A stretch of 64,000 nucleotides of DNA from positions 124,001 through 188,000 of the forward strand of contig JAGWUV010000001.1 of NCBI GenBank assembly GCA_028875875.1, given 5' to 3'. Position 1 is the first letter of the stretch. Each line of letters opens with the position of its first letter. The notes beneath the pieces are model-generated. The model had not been told where the DNA came from, did no database searches, and saw nothing but the letters and a program-made list of their open reading frames with translations. A program made the position numbers and the translations under genes. Below, piece after piece: positions 18,008 to 27,162 of the stretch. The DNA comes from Bacteroidota bacterium. GTDB taxonomy: Bacteria; Bacteroidota; Bacteroidia; Chitinophagales; Chitinophagaceae.

Positions 18008-18748
18008 TCAGTTAAAATGTGCGTTAAGAATTTCAGCAATGTGAATCACTTTCACTTTACTGTGCTGCCTTTTTAAAATACCTTCCATGTGCATGAGGCA
18101 GCTCATATCAACACCGGTGATATAATCAACATGATTGTCTTCGTGTTCCTGTACCCTGTCTTTTCCCATCTTGGCCGATACGGCTTCTTCAAATACACAG
18201 AAGGTGCCGCCAAAACCACAACACTCATCAACCCTTTGTGGTTTACAAAGTGTAATACCTTTTACCATATTCAATAAGGTTTCAGGTTTGGAGAAGGCGG
18301 GTAACACACGTTCACTCATAGAAGATAAATGCAGGCCGCGCTGGCCATGACAGCTGGAGTGTATGCCTACTTTAAAAGGGAAAGATGCCGTAAGATGGTC
18401 TATCTTCAAAACATCTATTAGGAATTCACTGAGTTCGTATACCTGTTTGCGTATTTTCTCGGCTTCTGCTTCCTTTCCTTCTACATGCAAATGATCTTTT
18501 ATATGCAGTGTGCAGCTCCCTGAAGGACAAACGACATAATCCACACCTGAAAAATTATCAACAAAGTTTTTATTGCACCCTTCACTGATGTGAGAAAAAC
18601 CGGAGTTGGCCATAGGCTGGCCGCAGCATGTTTGTTCTAAAGGGAAAACAACTTCACAACCTAACTTTTCTAAGAGTTGCATGGTGGCAATAGCCACATT
18701 AGGATAGAACTGGTCTACATAACAAGGCACAAACAAACCTACTTTCAT
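18008..18748 (-). CDS. lutA: LutA, (Fe-S)-binding oxidoreductase subunit
   Basis: A 246-residue protein with two cysteine-rich CCG domains (CCGQPM near 42, CCGFGG near 183), as in LutA and glycolate oxidase GlpC/GlcF subunits. It is the first gene of lutABC. A perfect 18-bp palindrome lies 22 bases upstream of its start. Confidence 0.94.
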   Translation of the reverse strand: MKVGLFVPCYVDQFYPNVAIATMQLLEKLGCEVVFPLEQTCCGQPMANSGFSHISEGCNKNFVDNFSGVDYVVCPSGSCTLHIKDHLHVEGKEAEAEKIRKQVYELSEFLIDVLKIDHLTASFPFKVGIHSSCHGQRGLHLSSMSERVLPAFSKPETLLNMVKGITLCKPQRVDECCGFGGTFCVFEEAVSAKMGKDRVQEHEDNHVDYITGVDMSCLMHMEGILKRQHSKVKVIHIAEILNAHFN

Positions 18749-19077
18749 TATATCACAAACTTTAGAATTAAAAATCGATCGATTTTTTAACTCTTATAGC
18801 CTAGCATAGGCCGCTAAGATAGCGCAAGAATTAAAAAAACTGTCATTTAGTATCCTGTACGGGCAGAACGGTGCAGCCATTTTTAATTTTCAAAAGATAA
18901 AGCTATACGCTTCCCGGGTTCCAATTTTCAATTTATTTGAGCATTTTCAATACTATCTTAACCGTGCAAACAAAAATCAACCGTGTTTTCAGCAATTCTT
19001 AAAAAAAGATATATGTAAACAGATTTACATTTACGCAACTGATGTTGTATATTAGATAATCATACAACCCCTTAGCA
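18749..19077. other. Intergenic region between divergent lutA and the Hpt gene
   Basis: There is no open frame here. It holds the palindrome 18770-18787 and, near the Hpt gene, a short inverted repeat tgtaaa-caga-tttaca (about 19014-19029). A near-match -7 element for lutA (taaagtttg on the minus strand, 18756-18764) is one base longer than the consensus. Confidence 0.5.
18770..18787. promoter_or_regulatory. Perfect palindrome upstream of lutA, candidate operator
   Basis: Nine-base arms of aaaaatcga and its complement meet without a spacer. It lies 22 bases before the lutA start, in the position of the spacer upstream of a near-match -7 element. It could bind a lactate- or stress-responsive repressor; no regulator gene is adjacent. 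Confidence 0.5.
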
Positions 19078-19446
19078 ATGGAGTATATTTTAAGAGGAGA
19101 AGATATTGTGGTGAATATGAGTTTTTTAGAGGAGTTGGCAGGAGATGATCCTGCCACAATTAGGATTCTAATTGAAACATTTATTGCTACTGTTCCCGCT
19201 TCGGTACAGCAGCTGAAAGAAGCTTTTGAACAGCATGACTGGAATACCTTACGCCAAAAAGCCCATTCTCTCAAATCATCCTTATCTGTTATCAAGGTAG
19301 ATAATTTACAGGAGCATTGTAACGTTATAGAAACAACAGCCTCTGCAGATAATACAGAGAAAATACATTTATTGATAACAGAAATAAATGAAAAGGCAAA
19401 GAAAGGTACAGGCCTCTTGCTGCAGCTGTTGCAACAACTGGAATAA
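19078..19446 (+). CDS. Hpt domain phosphotransfer protein
   Basis: A 122-residue four-helix Hpt protein with phosphorylatable His63 in KAHSLKSS. It carries no kinase domain, so it would receive phosphate from a separate or hybrid kinase. It is followed 55 bases later by a single-domain receiver and then the polysaccharide synthase genes, which suggests a phosphorelay that controls that machinery. Confidence 0.9.
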   Translation: MEYILRGEDIVVNMSFLEELAGDDPATIRILIETFIATVPASVQQLKEAFEQHDWNTLRQKAHSLKSSLSVIKVDNLQEHCNVIETTASADNTEKIHLLITEINEKAKKGTGLLLQLLQQLE

Positions 19447-19501
19447 ATAGAGTGGAATAATTTATTTTCGTAAGGTCCTTTGAAGAACTTAAATCAATAC
19501 T

Positions 19502-19867
19502 ATGTTTAAAATTCTAATTGCAGAAGACGAACCTCTGATGTTAAAAACCCTTGAATTAAAACTGCAAAAAGAAGGGTACCAGGTAATTGCCTGTAATGAT
19601 GGAAGGGAAGCTTTGCAAAAGATCGAATCCGAGCAGCCGCAATTAGTTATTACCGATATTATGATCCCCTATGTTTCAGGGTTGGAAATTGTGCGCCATG
19701 TAAAAGCCATGAACACTTCTTTACCAGTGATCGTACTTTCTGCTATGGGGCAGGAGAAGACTGTTGAAGAGGCGTTTGAACTAGGGGCCGATGATTATAT
19801 TACCAAGCCTTTTAACCTGAATGAGCTGGCCATTCGTGTAAAGCGATTAACCAGGAATATCAGGTAA
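19502..19867 (+). CDS. Single-domain response regulator (CheY-like)
   Basis: A 121-residue receiver only: EDE acidic pair at 8-10, Asp52 in VITDIMIP, SA switch and Lys in ITKPFN. With no output domain it must act by protein contact, by phosphate transfer with the upstream Hpt protein, or on the HEAT-repeat or synthase proteins encoded next. Confidence 0.93.
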   Translation: MFKILIAEDEPLMLKTLELKLQKEGYQVIACNDGREALQKIESEQPQLVITDIMIPYVSGLEIVRHVKAMNTSLPVIVLSAMGQEKTVEEAFELGADDYITKPFNLNELAIRVKRLTRNIR

Positions 19868-19990
19868 AACTCTATTGTTGTTTCATAAATCCAATAACGT
19901 TTGATTATTCCCCCATGTTCTACTCGGCAGTGCCTGTTACCGGTTTTGGCCAGGGCAGGAAACGGGTTCACCCGGTTTACCTCCCATATT

Positions 19991-21061
19991 ATGCAAACGG
20001 AATACCTCTGGGTGGCCATCATTATTTTGTTTATTGTCTTTCTCTTAACCGTGATGTTTATTTTCATACATCTCAAGATGTTGAAGTACCGCTTCTTGTA
20101 TAAAAAAAGTATTCGGAATAAGCTGGAGGTTTGGATCACCCAGTCTATACTGGATGATATTAGTGATGAAGGTGCGGCTTTTGAGATCCCCGAGAAATTC
20201 CGCCGTATTCTTCAAAATAAAGTAGCTCGCCAGTTTGTAATTGATGAACTGGTGAGCAGTAAAAAAAACCTTACCGGAACAGCAGGTAACAATATTGTAA
20301 AGTTGTACGAGGAACTTGACCTGAAAAAAGATTCACTTGAGAAAATGAGCAGTACCCAATGGTACATCAAGGCAAAAGGTATTCAGGAACTGTACCTAAT
20401 GGATCAGAACGATATGCTTAAGCGTATTTATAAAAACATCAATAGCCGAAATGAATACATACGCATGGAAGCCCAAACCGGTATTATCCACATGAGCGGA
20501 TTCGATGGCCTTCGTTTTTTAGATGTAGTGGCTTATCCTTTAACCGAATGGCAGCAACTGAAATTACTTGACCAGCTGAAGCTGAACGATGTAAAGGAAA
20601 ATTTTTCCCAATCCATCATACGCTGGCTTACTTCTCATAATGATACAGTTATCATTTTTGCTTTAAAGCTGGCGGCCGAATACCAGCAATTTTCTGTTCA
20701 CAACGATGCTGCAAGAGCATTGCATCACACCAACGGCAACGTACGTTACCAGGCTATTAAAACATTGAAAAGATTGGCTAATGAAACAACAGCCTCTTTA
20801 CTGGCCAATCATTTTCCTAAAGAGAACCAGCGCAACCGCCTGCTTATCTTAGAAGTGCTTACAGATATAGGTAGTGTGGAGCAAACCAATTTTCTGGAAA
20901 ACCTTTTAAATGTAAAAGATATTACCATTCAGCTAAAAGCAGCCACGGCACTGGCCAAAGCAATTCCTGGCGGTAATGAGTTATTATATCAAAAAGCAAT
21001 TGCACAACCGGATTTATTAAGTGCAGTGTACCTGCATGTAAAAGCAGCTTTAAAACTATGA
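19991..21061 (+). CDS. Membrane-anchored HEAT-repeat protein
   Basis: A 356-residue protein with one N-terminal membrane helix (about 5-28) and a cytoplasmic helical-repeat domain. HEAT-like units are visible from about 120 onward (for example NVRYQAIKTLKRLA near 250 and LKAATALAKAI near 320). The ATG at 19991 places the membrane helix at the N-terminus; an upstream frame to 19901 adds an implausible stretch. Its stop overlaps the synthase start by 4 bases (ATGA). It is probably a scaffold or regulatory partner of the synthase, a role inferred from linkage only. Confidence 0.75.
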   Translation: MQTEYLWVAIIILFIVFLLTVMFIFIHLKMLKYRFLYKKSIRNKLEVWITQSILDDISDEGAAFEIPEKFRRILQNKVARQFVIDELVSSKKNLTGTAGNNIVKLYEELDLKKDSLEKMSSTQWYIKAKGIQELYLMDQNDMLKRIYKNINSRNEYIRMEAQTGIIHMSGFDGLRFLDVVAYPLTEWQQLKLLDQLKLNDVKENFSQSIIRWLTSHNDTVIIFALKLAAEYQQFSVHNDAARALHHTNGNVRYQAIKTLKRLANETTASLLANHFPKENQRNRLLILEVLTDIGSVEQTNFLENLLNVKDITIQLKAATALAKAIPGGNELLYQKAIAQPDLLSAVYLHVKAALKL

Positions 21062-24000
21062 CCTGGAGTACTATACCGGAAATATTTTTTGAAGTGATCA
21101 CTGCCCTGGTATTTATTTACTCGGCACTGCTGGTTATTGTGTATGTGCTTATTGCTTTGTATTCTATTGGAGGAACAAAAAATTATTTAAGGAAAAATAG
21201 TTTTACCGATTACCGTTTGCTCGCTGCTTCTCCTCACATTCCTTCTGTAAGTGTATTGGCTCCTGCGTATAACGAAGGAAAAACAATTGTAGAAAACGTT
21301 CGCTCTTTATTATCTATCTATTACAGCAATCTTGAAGTAATTATAATTAATGATGGCAGTAAAGATGATAGCCTTGTACAGCTGATAGAAGCTTACCAGT
21401 TGGAAAAAGTAGACTTCCTGGTGAATTACCAAATTCACACAAAGGAAGTAAGGGGCATTTATAGAAGTAAAAATCCTGTTTACAATAAGCTGGTAGTAGT
21501 TGATAAAGTAAATGGTGGTAAGGCAGATGCGTTGAACGTAGGCATTAACATTGCATCGAACGATTATCTTGTTTGTATTGATGTGGATTGTGTGCTGGAG
21601 CAGGATGCGCTTTTAAAAATGATGAAGCCTTTTATGGAACAAACAGATGAGAGGGTAATTGCCTCAGGCGGTGTAGTACGTATTGCTAACTCATGCATTA
21701 TTGAAGATGGGAGACTGGTAAAAGTAAAACTACCCGACGATTATTTACCCCGTGTACAAACGCTGGAATACATCAGGGCTTTTATTTTAGGCAGAATGGC
21801 CTGGAGCCGGTTAAATGGCTTGATGCTTATTTCCGGAGCATTTGGTGCTTTTGATAAAGATATTGTACTGAAATGCGGCGGCTATAACCATAACACGGTA
21901 GGAGAAGATATGGAACTGGTAGTACGGATGCGGCGTTATATGGAAGAAAGGAAAGAAAAATATCGTGTTACGTATATTCCCGATCCGTTATGCTGGACAG
22001 AAGCACCGGCTACATATACTATTTTAGGAAGGCAGCGTAACCGATGGACAAGAGGTACTTACGAAACCCTTATGCTGCATAAAAAAATGTTTTTTAATCC
22101 TAAGTATGGCATAATGGGGTTGTTGAGTTACCCTTACTGGTTCTTTTATGAGCTGAGTGCCCCACTGATTGAGTTTCTTGGATTTGTCGCTTTCTTTTTC
22201 TTTGCTATAGCAGGATTGATCGACTGGAGCTTTTTCTTTCTATACCTGCTAATGATCATCTTTTTTGGATACGCTTATTCTGCTTTTGCTATATTGATGG
22301 AAGTTACTTCTTACAATATGTATCGGCGAAGAACAGATATTCTGCGTTTGATCTTAACAGCTATATCCGAACCTTTTTATTTTCATTCTTTTGTTGTGTG
22401 GAGCGCTATCAAAGGATTTATTGACCTGCTGAAAAAAAATAAAGGATGGGGAGAAATGACAAGGCAGGGCTTCGCCAAAAAAACTACTCCACAAGTACAG
22501 CCTGTATTAGTGACCGCAACAACCGCAACAACAGTTGTAGCTTCTGCAGATTTGCCCGAGCGGGAAAATAAACAACCTGCAGTATTAACAGTCTTCTTAT
22601 TGCTATTAAGGGTTGGTAGAAAATATACGGGTTTTGCAGTGGTGTTAGCCATGTTATTGCTATTATGCAGGTTTGTAGAATGGGGCCTTGATTTGTATAC
22701 TTACGGTACACCATTATTTGCAGCAAAAACTTTAATGATAAGCGTTTTACAAGACGCGTCTTTTATTGTAAAGGCAACAGTAGCTTTATTTATTCCTTTT
22801 TTGGTACTCTATTTTATTCATAAGAAAACAGCAGTTGTTTTTCTTTCAGTTCTAAGTATACTTCTATGTCTTACACAGTTATCGCTTTCTGAGTATTTTA
22901 TTAAAACCCTTGTTCCTTTGGGTGCTGACTTGTGGAGTTATTCATGGAATGATATCCGGCAAACGGTTGGTGCGTCAGGTGGTATAAATATTACTGTAAC
23001 GCTTCTCTTACTGCTTTTTGTTTTATTAAGTGTAGCAGCCCTTGCTGTCATTCCTAAAAAAATAAAACCCGGCAATGCTACGGCACTGTTGGTTGCACTT
23101 GTGTATACAGGCTTATTAATGAGTGGCTTTACATCTAAAGCAGAGGAATGGAAGCCCGGCCCTGAAAACAGCAATAACCTGGCAATTAATAAAACCAATT
23201 TCTTTATCGCTAAATCTTTGGAATACTTTTTCCCGATGGAGCCTGATGTTGATATTTATGCAGCCAATTATTTACTTAGCCCTACCGATAAAAGCATTGT
23301 AAAATTTAGGTATACGGATGAAAAGCAATATCCTTTTTTGCACGTAACCGATAGTAGCGCTGATGTATTCACTCCTTTTTTTGATACGGCTGCTGTGCAT
23401 CCAAACATTGTGATCATTGCTGTTGAAGGGCTGGGAAGAGCTTTTTGTGGCGATGGGGCTTACCTGGGTAGTTTTACGCCCTTCATTGATTCGTTAGCCG
23501 GGAAGAGCTTGTACTGGGAAAATTTCTTAAGTGAAGGTGGAAGAACATTCGCTTTACTTCCTTCACTTACAGCATCCTTACCGTTTGCATCAAATGGTTT
23601 TTTGGAAATGAAGGGCCATATGCCTGATCATCTTTCTTTATTTTCTATTCTTAAAAACAATCATTACCAAACCGGATTTTATTATGGTGGCGACAGTCGT
23701 TTTGATAATATGGATTACTTTTTGCAACGCAATGGTGTTGAGCATATTGTTGATGAAGCTGCTTTTGCTGGAGGGTATACAAAAATGCCTGCCGTAAATG
23801 GTTTTACATGGGGCTATGATGATAAAGAATTGTTCAGAAAATATTTTGAAACACTGACGGCTGCAAAAGAACCGTATTGTAATTTCTTGCTTACAGTAGC
23901 ATCGCATAATCCTTTCTTAATTAATAATGAAGATGTTTATCTTCAAAAATTTGAAGCAAGGATGAATGCCTTGGGTTTTTCAGATAAAGTGAAGCAGCAA

Positions 24001-24594
24001 TATCGTAACTACAAATACCAGTATGCCAGTATTTTGTTTGCAGATGATGCAGTACGGCAATTGATAGAACAATACAGGCAACGACCCGATTTTGATCATA
24101 CTGTATTTCTTATTACAGGTGATCACCGGATGCCTGAAATACCAATGAACAGTAAGATCGACCGCTATCATGTTCCATTGATCGTTTACTCACCTTTACT
24201 AAAAAGAAGAAGCACATTTTCTTCTGTTTCCACACATTTCGATATTACACCCACATTGCTGCAATGGCTGCACAGACAGTACGCCTTGCAGATACCCGAT
24301 ACGGTGAGCTGGTTGGGAAGCGGGATTGACAGCAGCCGATCGTTCAGAAATATTCATGCGTACCCGCTGATGCAAACAAAGACCGATATTAATGATTTTA
24401 TTATGGGAGATTATATGCTGAATGGAAGTGACTTGTATAAGATTAATACCAGGCTTGAATTAGAACCCGTTAGTAACAATGCACTGGAAGAACAACTAAA
24501 GGCGGGGTTCGACCGGTTTAAAATTAGGAATACAGTCATCATCAATGGCGGCAGGCTCTTGCCTGATAGTATTTTTAAACGCTTTGCACCTTAG
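21058..24594 (+). CDS. Fusion of a GT2 polysaccharide synthase and an LtaS-type phosphatase-superfamily domain
   Basis: A 1178-residue membrane protein. The N-terminal half is a processive family-2 glycosyltransferase: membrane helices near 10-35, Asp99 (INDGS), DVD at 175-177, ED at 283-284, QRNRW at 326-330, then helices at about 360-460. After a linker (470-508) several more helices (508-700) lead to a periplasmic alkaline-phosphatase-superfamily domain like LtaS or BcsG. Its likely metal and nucleophile residues are Glu790, Thr830, His950 and Asp1022-His1023. The synthase would extrude a polymer and the second domain could add phosphoglycerol or phosphoethanolamine, which is inference. 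The polymer is unknown. The gene is coupled to the HEAT protein and converges on the next gene with a 5-base gap. Confidence 0.85.
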   Translation: MTWSTIPEIFFEVITALVFIYSALLVIVYVLIALYSIGGTKNYLRKNSFTDYRLLAASPHIPSVSVLAPAYNEGKTIVENVRSLLSIYYSNLEVIIINDGSKDDSLVQLIEAYQLEKVDFLVNYQIHTKEVRGIYRSKNPVYNKLVVVDKVNGGKADALNVGINIASNDYLVCIDVDCVLEQDALLKMMKPFMEQTDERVIASGGVVRIANSCIIEDGRLVKVKLPDDYLPRVQTLEYIRAFILGRMAWSRLNGLMLISGAFGAFDKDIVLKCGGYNHNTVGEDMELVVRMRRYMEERKEKYRVTYIPDPLCWTEAPATYTILGRQRNRWTRGTYETLMLHKKMFFNPKYGIMGLLSYPYWFFYELSAPLIEFLGFVAFFFFAIAGLIDWSFFFLYLLMIIFFGYAYSAFAILMEVTSYNMYRRRTDILRLILTAISEPFYFHSFVVWSAIKGFIDLLKKNKGWGEMTRQGFAKKTTPQVQPVLVTATTATTVVASADLPERENKQPAVLTVFLLLLRVGRKYTGFAVVLAMLLLLCRFVEWGLDLYTYGTPLFAAKTLMISVLQDASFIVKATVALFIPFLVLYFIHKKTAVVFLSVLSILLCLTQLSLSEYFIKTLVPLGADLWSYSWNDIRQTVGASGGINITVTLLLLLFVLLSVAALAVIPKKIKPGNATALLVALVYTGLLMSGFTSKAEEWKPGPENSNNLAINKTNFFIAKSLEYFFPMEPDVDIYAANYLLSPTDKSIVKFRYTDEKQYPFLHVTDSSADVFTPFFDTAAVHPNIVIIAVEGLGRAFCGDGAYLGSFTPFIDSLAGKSLYWENFLSEGGRTFALLPSLTASLPFASNGFLEMKGHMPDHLSLFSILKNNHYQTGFYYGGDSRFDNMDYFLQRNGVEHIVDEAAFAGGYTKMPAVNGFTWGYDDKELFRKYFETLTAAKEPYCNFLLTVASHNPFLINNEDVYLQKFEARMNALGFSDKVKQQYRNYKYQYASILFADDAVRQLIEQYRQRPDFDHTVFLITGDHRMPEIPMNSKIDRYHVPLIVYSPLLKRRSTFSSVSTHFDITPTLLQWLHRQYALQIPDTVSWLGSGIDSSRSFRNIHAYPLMQTKTDINDFIMGDYMLNGSDLYKINTRLELEPVSNNALEEQLKAGFDRFKIRNTVIINGGRLLPDSIFKRFAP

Positions 24595-24599
24595 CAAAA

Positions 24600-25778
24600 T
24601 CAATTATTGTTGTAATAATCATTCAATATTCTTGTAAGAAGTGGCCTGTAAGCTTTCCAAAAAAAACTTTCCCGTTCTTCGGGATCTGCGGTATTATACA
24701 TGATGAAGTCGATGTAAGGTATTCCTTTAAAATGAGAACTAACAAGGTTTACAGGGCTATCACTAAAGTCTGCGGAGAAGTAAAAAAACCGATAATCGTT
24801 GTTCCTATGTACCGTTATGGCAGGGAATAGAGAGGGAATACCGGCTTGTTGTAATAGCTGTTTACCTTTTGCATTGGCATCTATGGAAAAGGAAGCAATC
24901 GTATGATTGAAACTACTGTCGATCTTAATTACATCAAACCAGAATGAATATTTTATAGAAGCAGGTAATCCATAATGCTGTTGCTCTTCAATGCCAGCTT
25001 TTATTCTTGGTAATTCATCATTCAACTCTTTATCTTTTTCAAGAACAACAACATTATCTCCATCTTTTATAAATACAATACCGCTTTTGGTAAAAGGCCA
25101 TCTGTTATGATGCTGTTCTTTGTAACTCTTAATAAGCCAGCGTGGAATATCTTTATTTTCTGTAGTATCGAGAGAGGTGAAATAGCGTCCGATCCAACCG
25201 GTCCACTGCATACCAAAACTGTGTTCAAACTGGGTACGAATCATTGAAGAAGTAGGTGCACCCAGGCAGTTAAACTCTGTAATGATCAGTTTATGTTTTG
25301 CCTTCATTTGTTGTAAAAAATAAAGATCTTCTTCACTCATGCCACCATACAATATGCCTTCCTGTGGTAATGCGGAAGTAGTAGTGTACCAGTCTTTTTT
25401 ATAAATCCCATATGCATCTGCCAAATAAATGGCCTGTGCATCATCACTTAATTGTTCAAGCTGGCTTTTGTTAAAACGTTCCAGTCCTCTCACAATATAT
25501 TTTCCATTAACAGAAGGAAAGAATCCAAAATAATCTCTCTGTGGTTGATACAATTCAGTTTTGTTCTTTGTAAACTTCTCATAATTCAGTACCCAGTTGA
25601 GTGATCTGTGTGCCTGAATTTTTTGTGTAAGCACTGTCTTATCAATAATGGCAATAGTTAATTTTTTTGTGGGTGAAGAAAGCCATGCAAGCCACATCCA
25701 TACAGGAGAGCCGAGTACCAGTAACAATAGGATAACCTTAAGAAACTTCCTGTATTTTTTTAAAAACGGTGCAGCCAT
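24600..25778 (-). CDS. Membrane-anchored protein of unknown function in the polysaccharide locus
   Basis: A 392-residue protein with one N-terminal helix (about 13-32) and a large extracytoplasmic domain. I do not recognise the family. Notable segments are IYLADAYGIY near 120, GGMSEED near 145, ITEFNCLGAPTSS near 170 and GWIGRYF near 195; the alternation suggests an alpha/beta fold. The last 19 bases of the frame's upstream neighbour (the TPR/barrel gene) overlap its start. From position it may modify, cleave or guide the polymer in the periplasm, much as PgaB does in PNAG systems, but no deacetylase motif is seen. Confidence 0.6.
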   Translation of the reverse strand: MAAPFLKKYRKFLKVILLLLVLGSPVWMWLAWLSSPTKKLTIAIIDKTVLTQKIQAHRSLNWVLNYEKFTKNKTELYQPQRDYFGFFPSVNGKYIVRGLERFNKSQLEQLSDDAQAIYLADAYGIYKKDWYTTTSALPQEGILYGGMSEEDLYFLQQMKAKHKLIITEFNCLGAPTSSMIRTQFEHSFGMQWTGWIGRYFTSLDTTENKDIPRWLIKSYKEQHHNRWPFTKSGIVFIKDGDNVVVLEKDKELNDELPRIKAGIEEQQHYGLPASIKYSFWFDVIKIDSSFNHTIASFSIDANAKGKQLLQQAGIPSLFPAITVHRNNDYRFFYFSADFSDSPVNLVSSHFKGIPYIDFIMYNTADPEERESFFWKAYRPLLTRILNDYYNNN

Positions 25779-27019
25779 GCTAAGCCTATTTGGTATTGAT
25801 TGCCTTTTGTATCGGGAAGGTATTCCTGGTTAAGCCAGTTGGCATCTGCCGATAATACATTCATTTTAGAAACTTTTTTCCTGAATGTTATGCCGGCTTT
25901 GTAGGTTTTAAGTTTGGCCGTGAAAATTTGTATGGCATTGTAACGGTCATCAGGAGAAATACCATAACCTGCTGAAAATGCCACTACATCATCTGCAGAG
26001 CCATAATAATAATTAGCAATAACGTTGTAGGATGCCGAAGGCGTATTTACATAGGTTGATGGTGTAACATAAGTACGGGCACCGAACAACCAGCTTTTAT
26101 AATATTTTCCAACATAGGCTGTGTACACCCAGGTAGGTGTTCCGCTGAATAAAAGATAACGAACCCCCAGTTCGCCTTCATAGCTTTTAGGAAGATTGGC
26201 ATAAAGAGAAAATCCGCCCCGCCACTGTGGAAAAACACCATTATTATTATCGCAGTAAGCAACATTTACATAACTGTAAAAAGTTTTTGAGATATGCGGA
26301 TAGGCTTCCGCTTCATACTGTACTGCATTTTGTGCAAAACGATTGGCATAGTTAATGCGGCCTGTAACAACACCTATGGGAGTAGTTCTGCCATAATCCA
26401 CACTAACCAGATGCCAGGGATCCGAGAATTGTTTATCGAAATACACAAAATCATAACTCACATCTATTTTATTTTTTGATGCCGATTCCCTGATCGAATT
26501 GGCTAAAGCCCTTGCCGCAGTATTATTTCGATTAATAGAAATAAGTTTCTGAATGGTGGCTTCAGCATTTTCGTATTGTTGTAATGCATTTAGAACCTTG
26601 GCTTTTCTCAATAACAATTCTTCTGAGGAAGGATGATATTGTAAACCTTTATTACAAATAGCCAATGCGTTATCATAATGATTATTCCAATATTCCACAT
26701 CGGCATAAGCAACGGAGGCATCTTCATATTCCGGTTGAATATGTAAAGCGCTGTCAAAACAATAACGTGCACTATCGTAATGGTTTGTCCATGAGTAAAT
26801 CCTTCCTAAAAATATCCAAAGATCAGCGTAACCGGGGCTTTTGGTAATGGCCTTGTTCAGGTATTGCTTGGCAGTGTTATAATCTTTTTGCGTAAAAGCT
26901 GCGGTGCGTGCCATTTGAAAAAGGCCGTCGGCTGAAGTAGAATCCTGGGCAATGGATGCAGTGCTGAAAATAAAATAGCAACCAATGATAAGCAGGAGTT
27001 TTTGTACGCATTTCTGCAT
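25760..27019 (-). CDS. YaiO-like TPR and outer membrane beta-barrel protein
   Basis: A 419-residue protein with signal peptide (cleavage near SIAQ), TPR repeats over about 28-170, and a C-terminal beta-barrel of about 230 residues that ends in Phe, as outer membrane proteins do. The layout resembles a small PgaA/BcsC: periplasmic TPRs joined to a barrel for polymer export. Together with the GT2-LtaS fusion and the adjacent periplasmic protein it forms a plausible synthesis-to-export set. Confidence 0.8.
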   Translation of the reverse strand: MQKCVQKLLLIIGCYFIFSTASIAQDSTSADGLFQMARTAAFTQKDYNTAKQYLNKAITKSPGYADLWIFLGRIYSWTNHYDSARYCFDSALHIQPEYEDASVAYADVEYWNNHYDNALAICNKGLQYHPSSEELLLRKAKVLNALQQYENAEATIQKLISINRNNTAARALANSIRESASKNKIDVSYDFVYFDKQFSDPWHLVSVDYGRTTPIGVVTGRINYANRFAQNAVQYEAEAYPHISKTFYSYVNVAYCDNNNGVFPQWRGGFSLYANLPKSYEGELGVRYLLFSGTPTWVYTAYVGKYYKSWLFGARTYVTPSTYVNTPSASYNVIANYYYGSADDVVAFSAGYGISPDDRYNAIQIFTAKLKTYKAGITFRKKVSKMNVLSADANWLNQEYLPDTKGNQYQIGLAWLHRF

Positions 27020-27162
27020 AGGACATGTTTACTTTTAATAGTTCTTAAAGGTAAAGCATTATGAAAAATATAAGTAGAAAGATTTATGCTTTTGAGGAAG
27101 TTATTATTTCTACTCAATGGCAGTTGCGGTAATCAGTTTATATTCGCAACAAAGGATGAATT

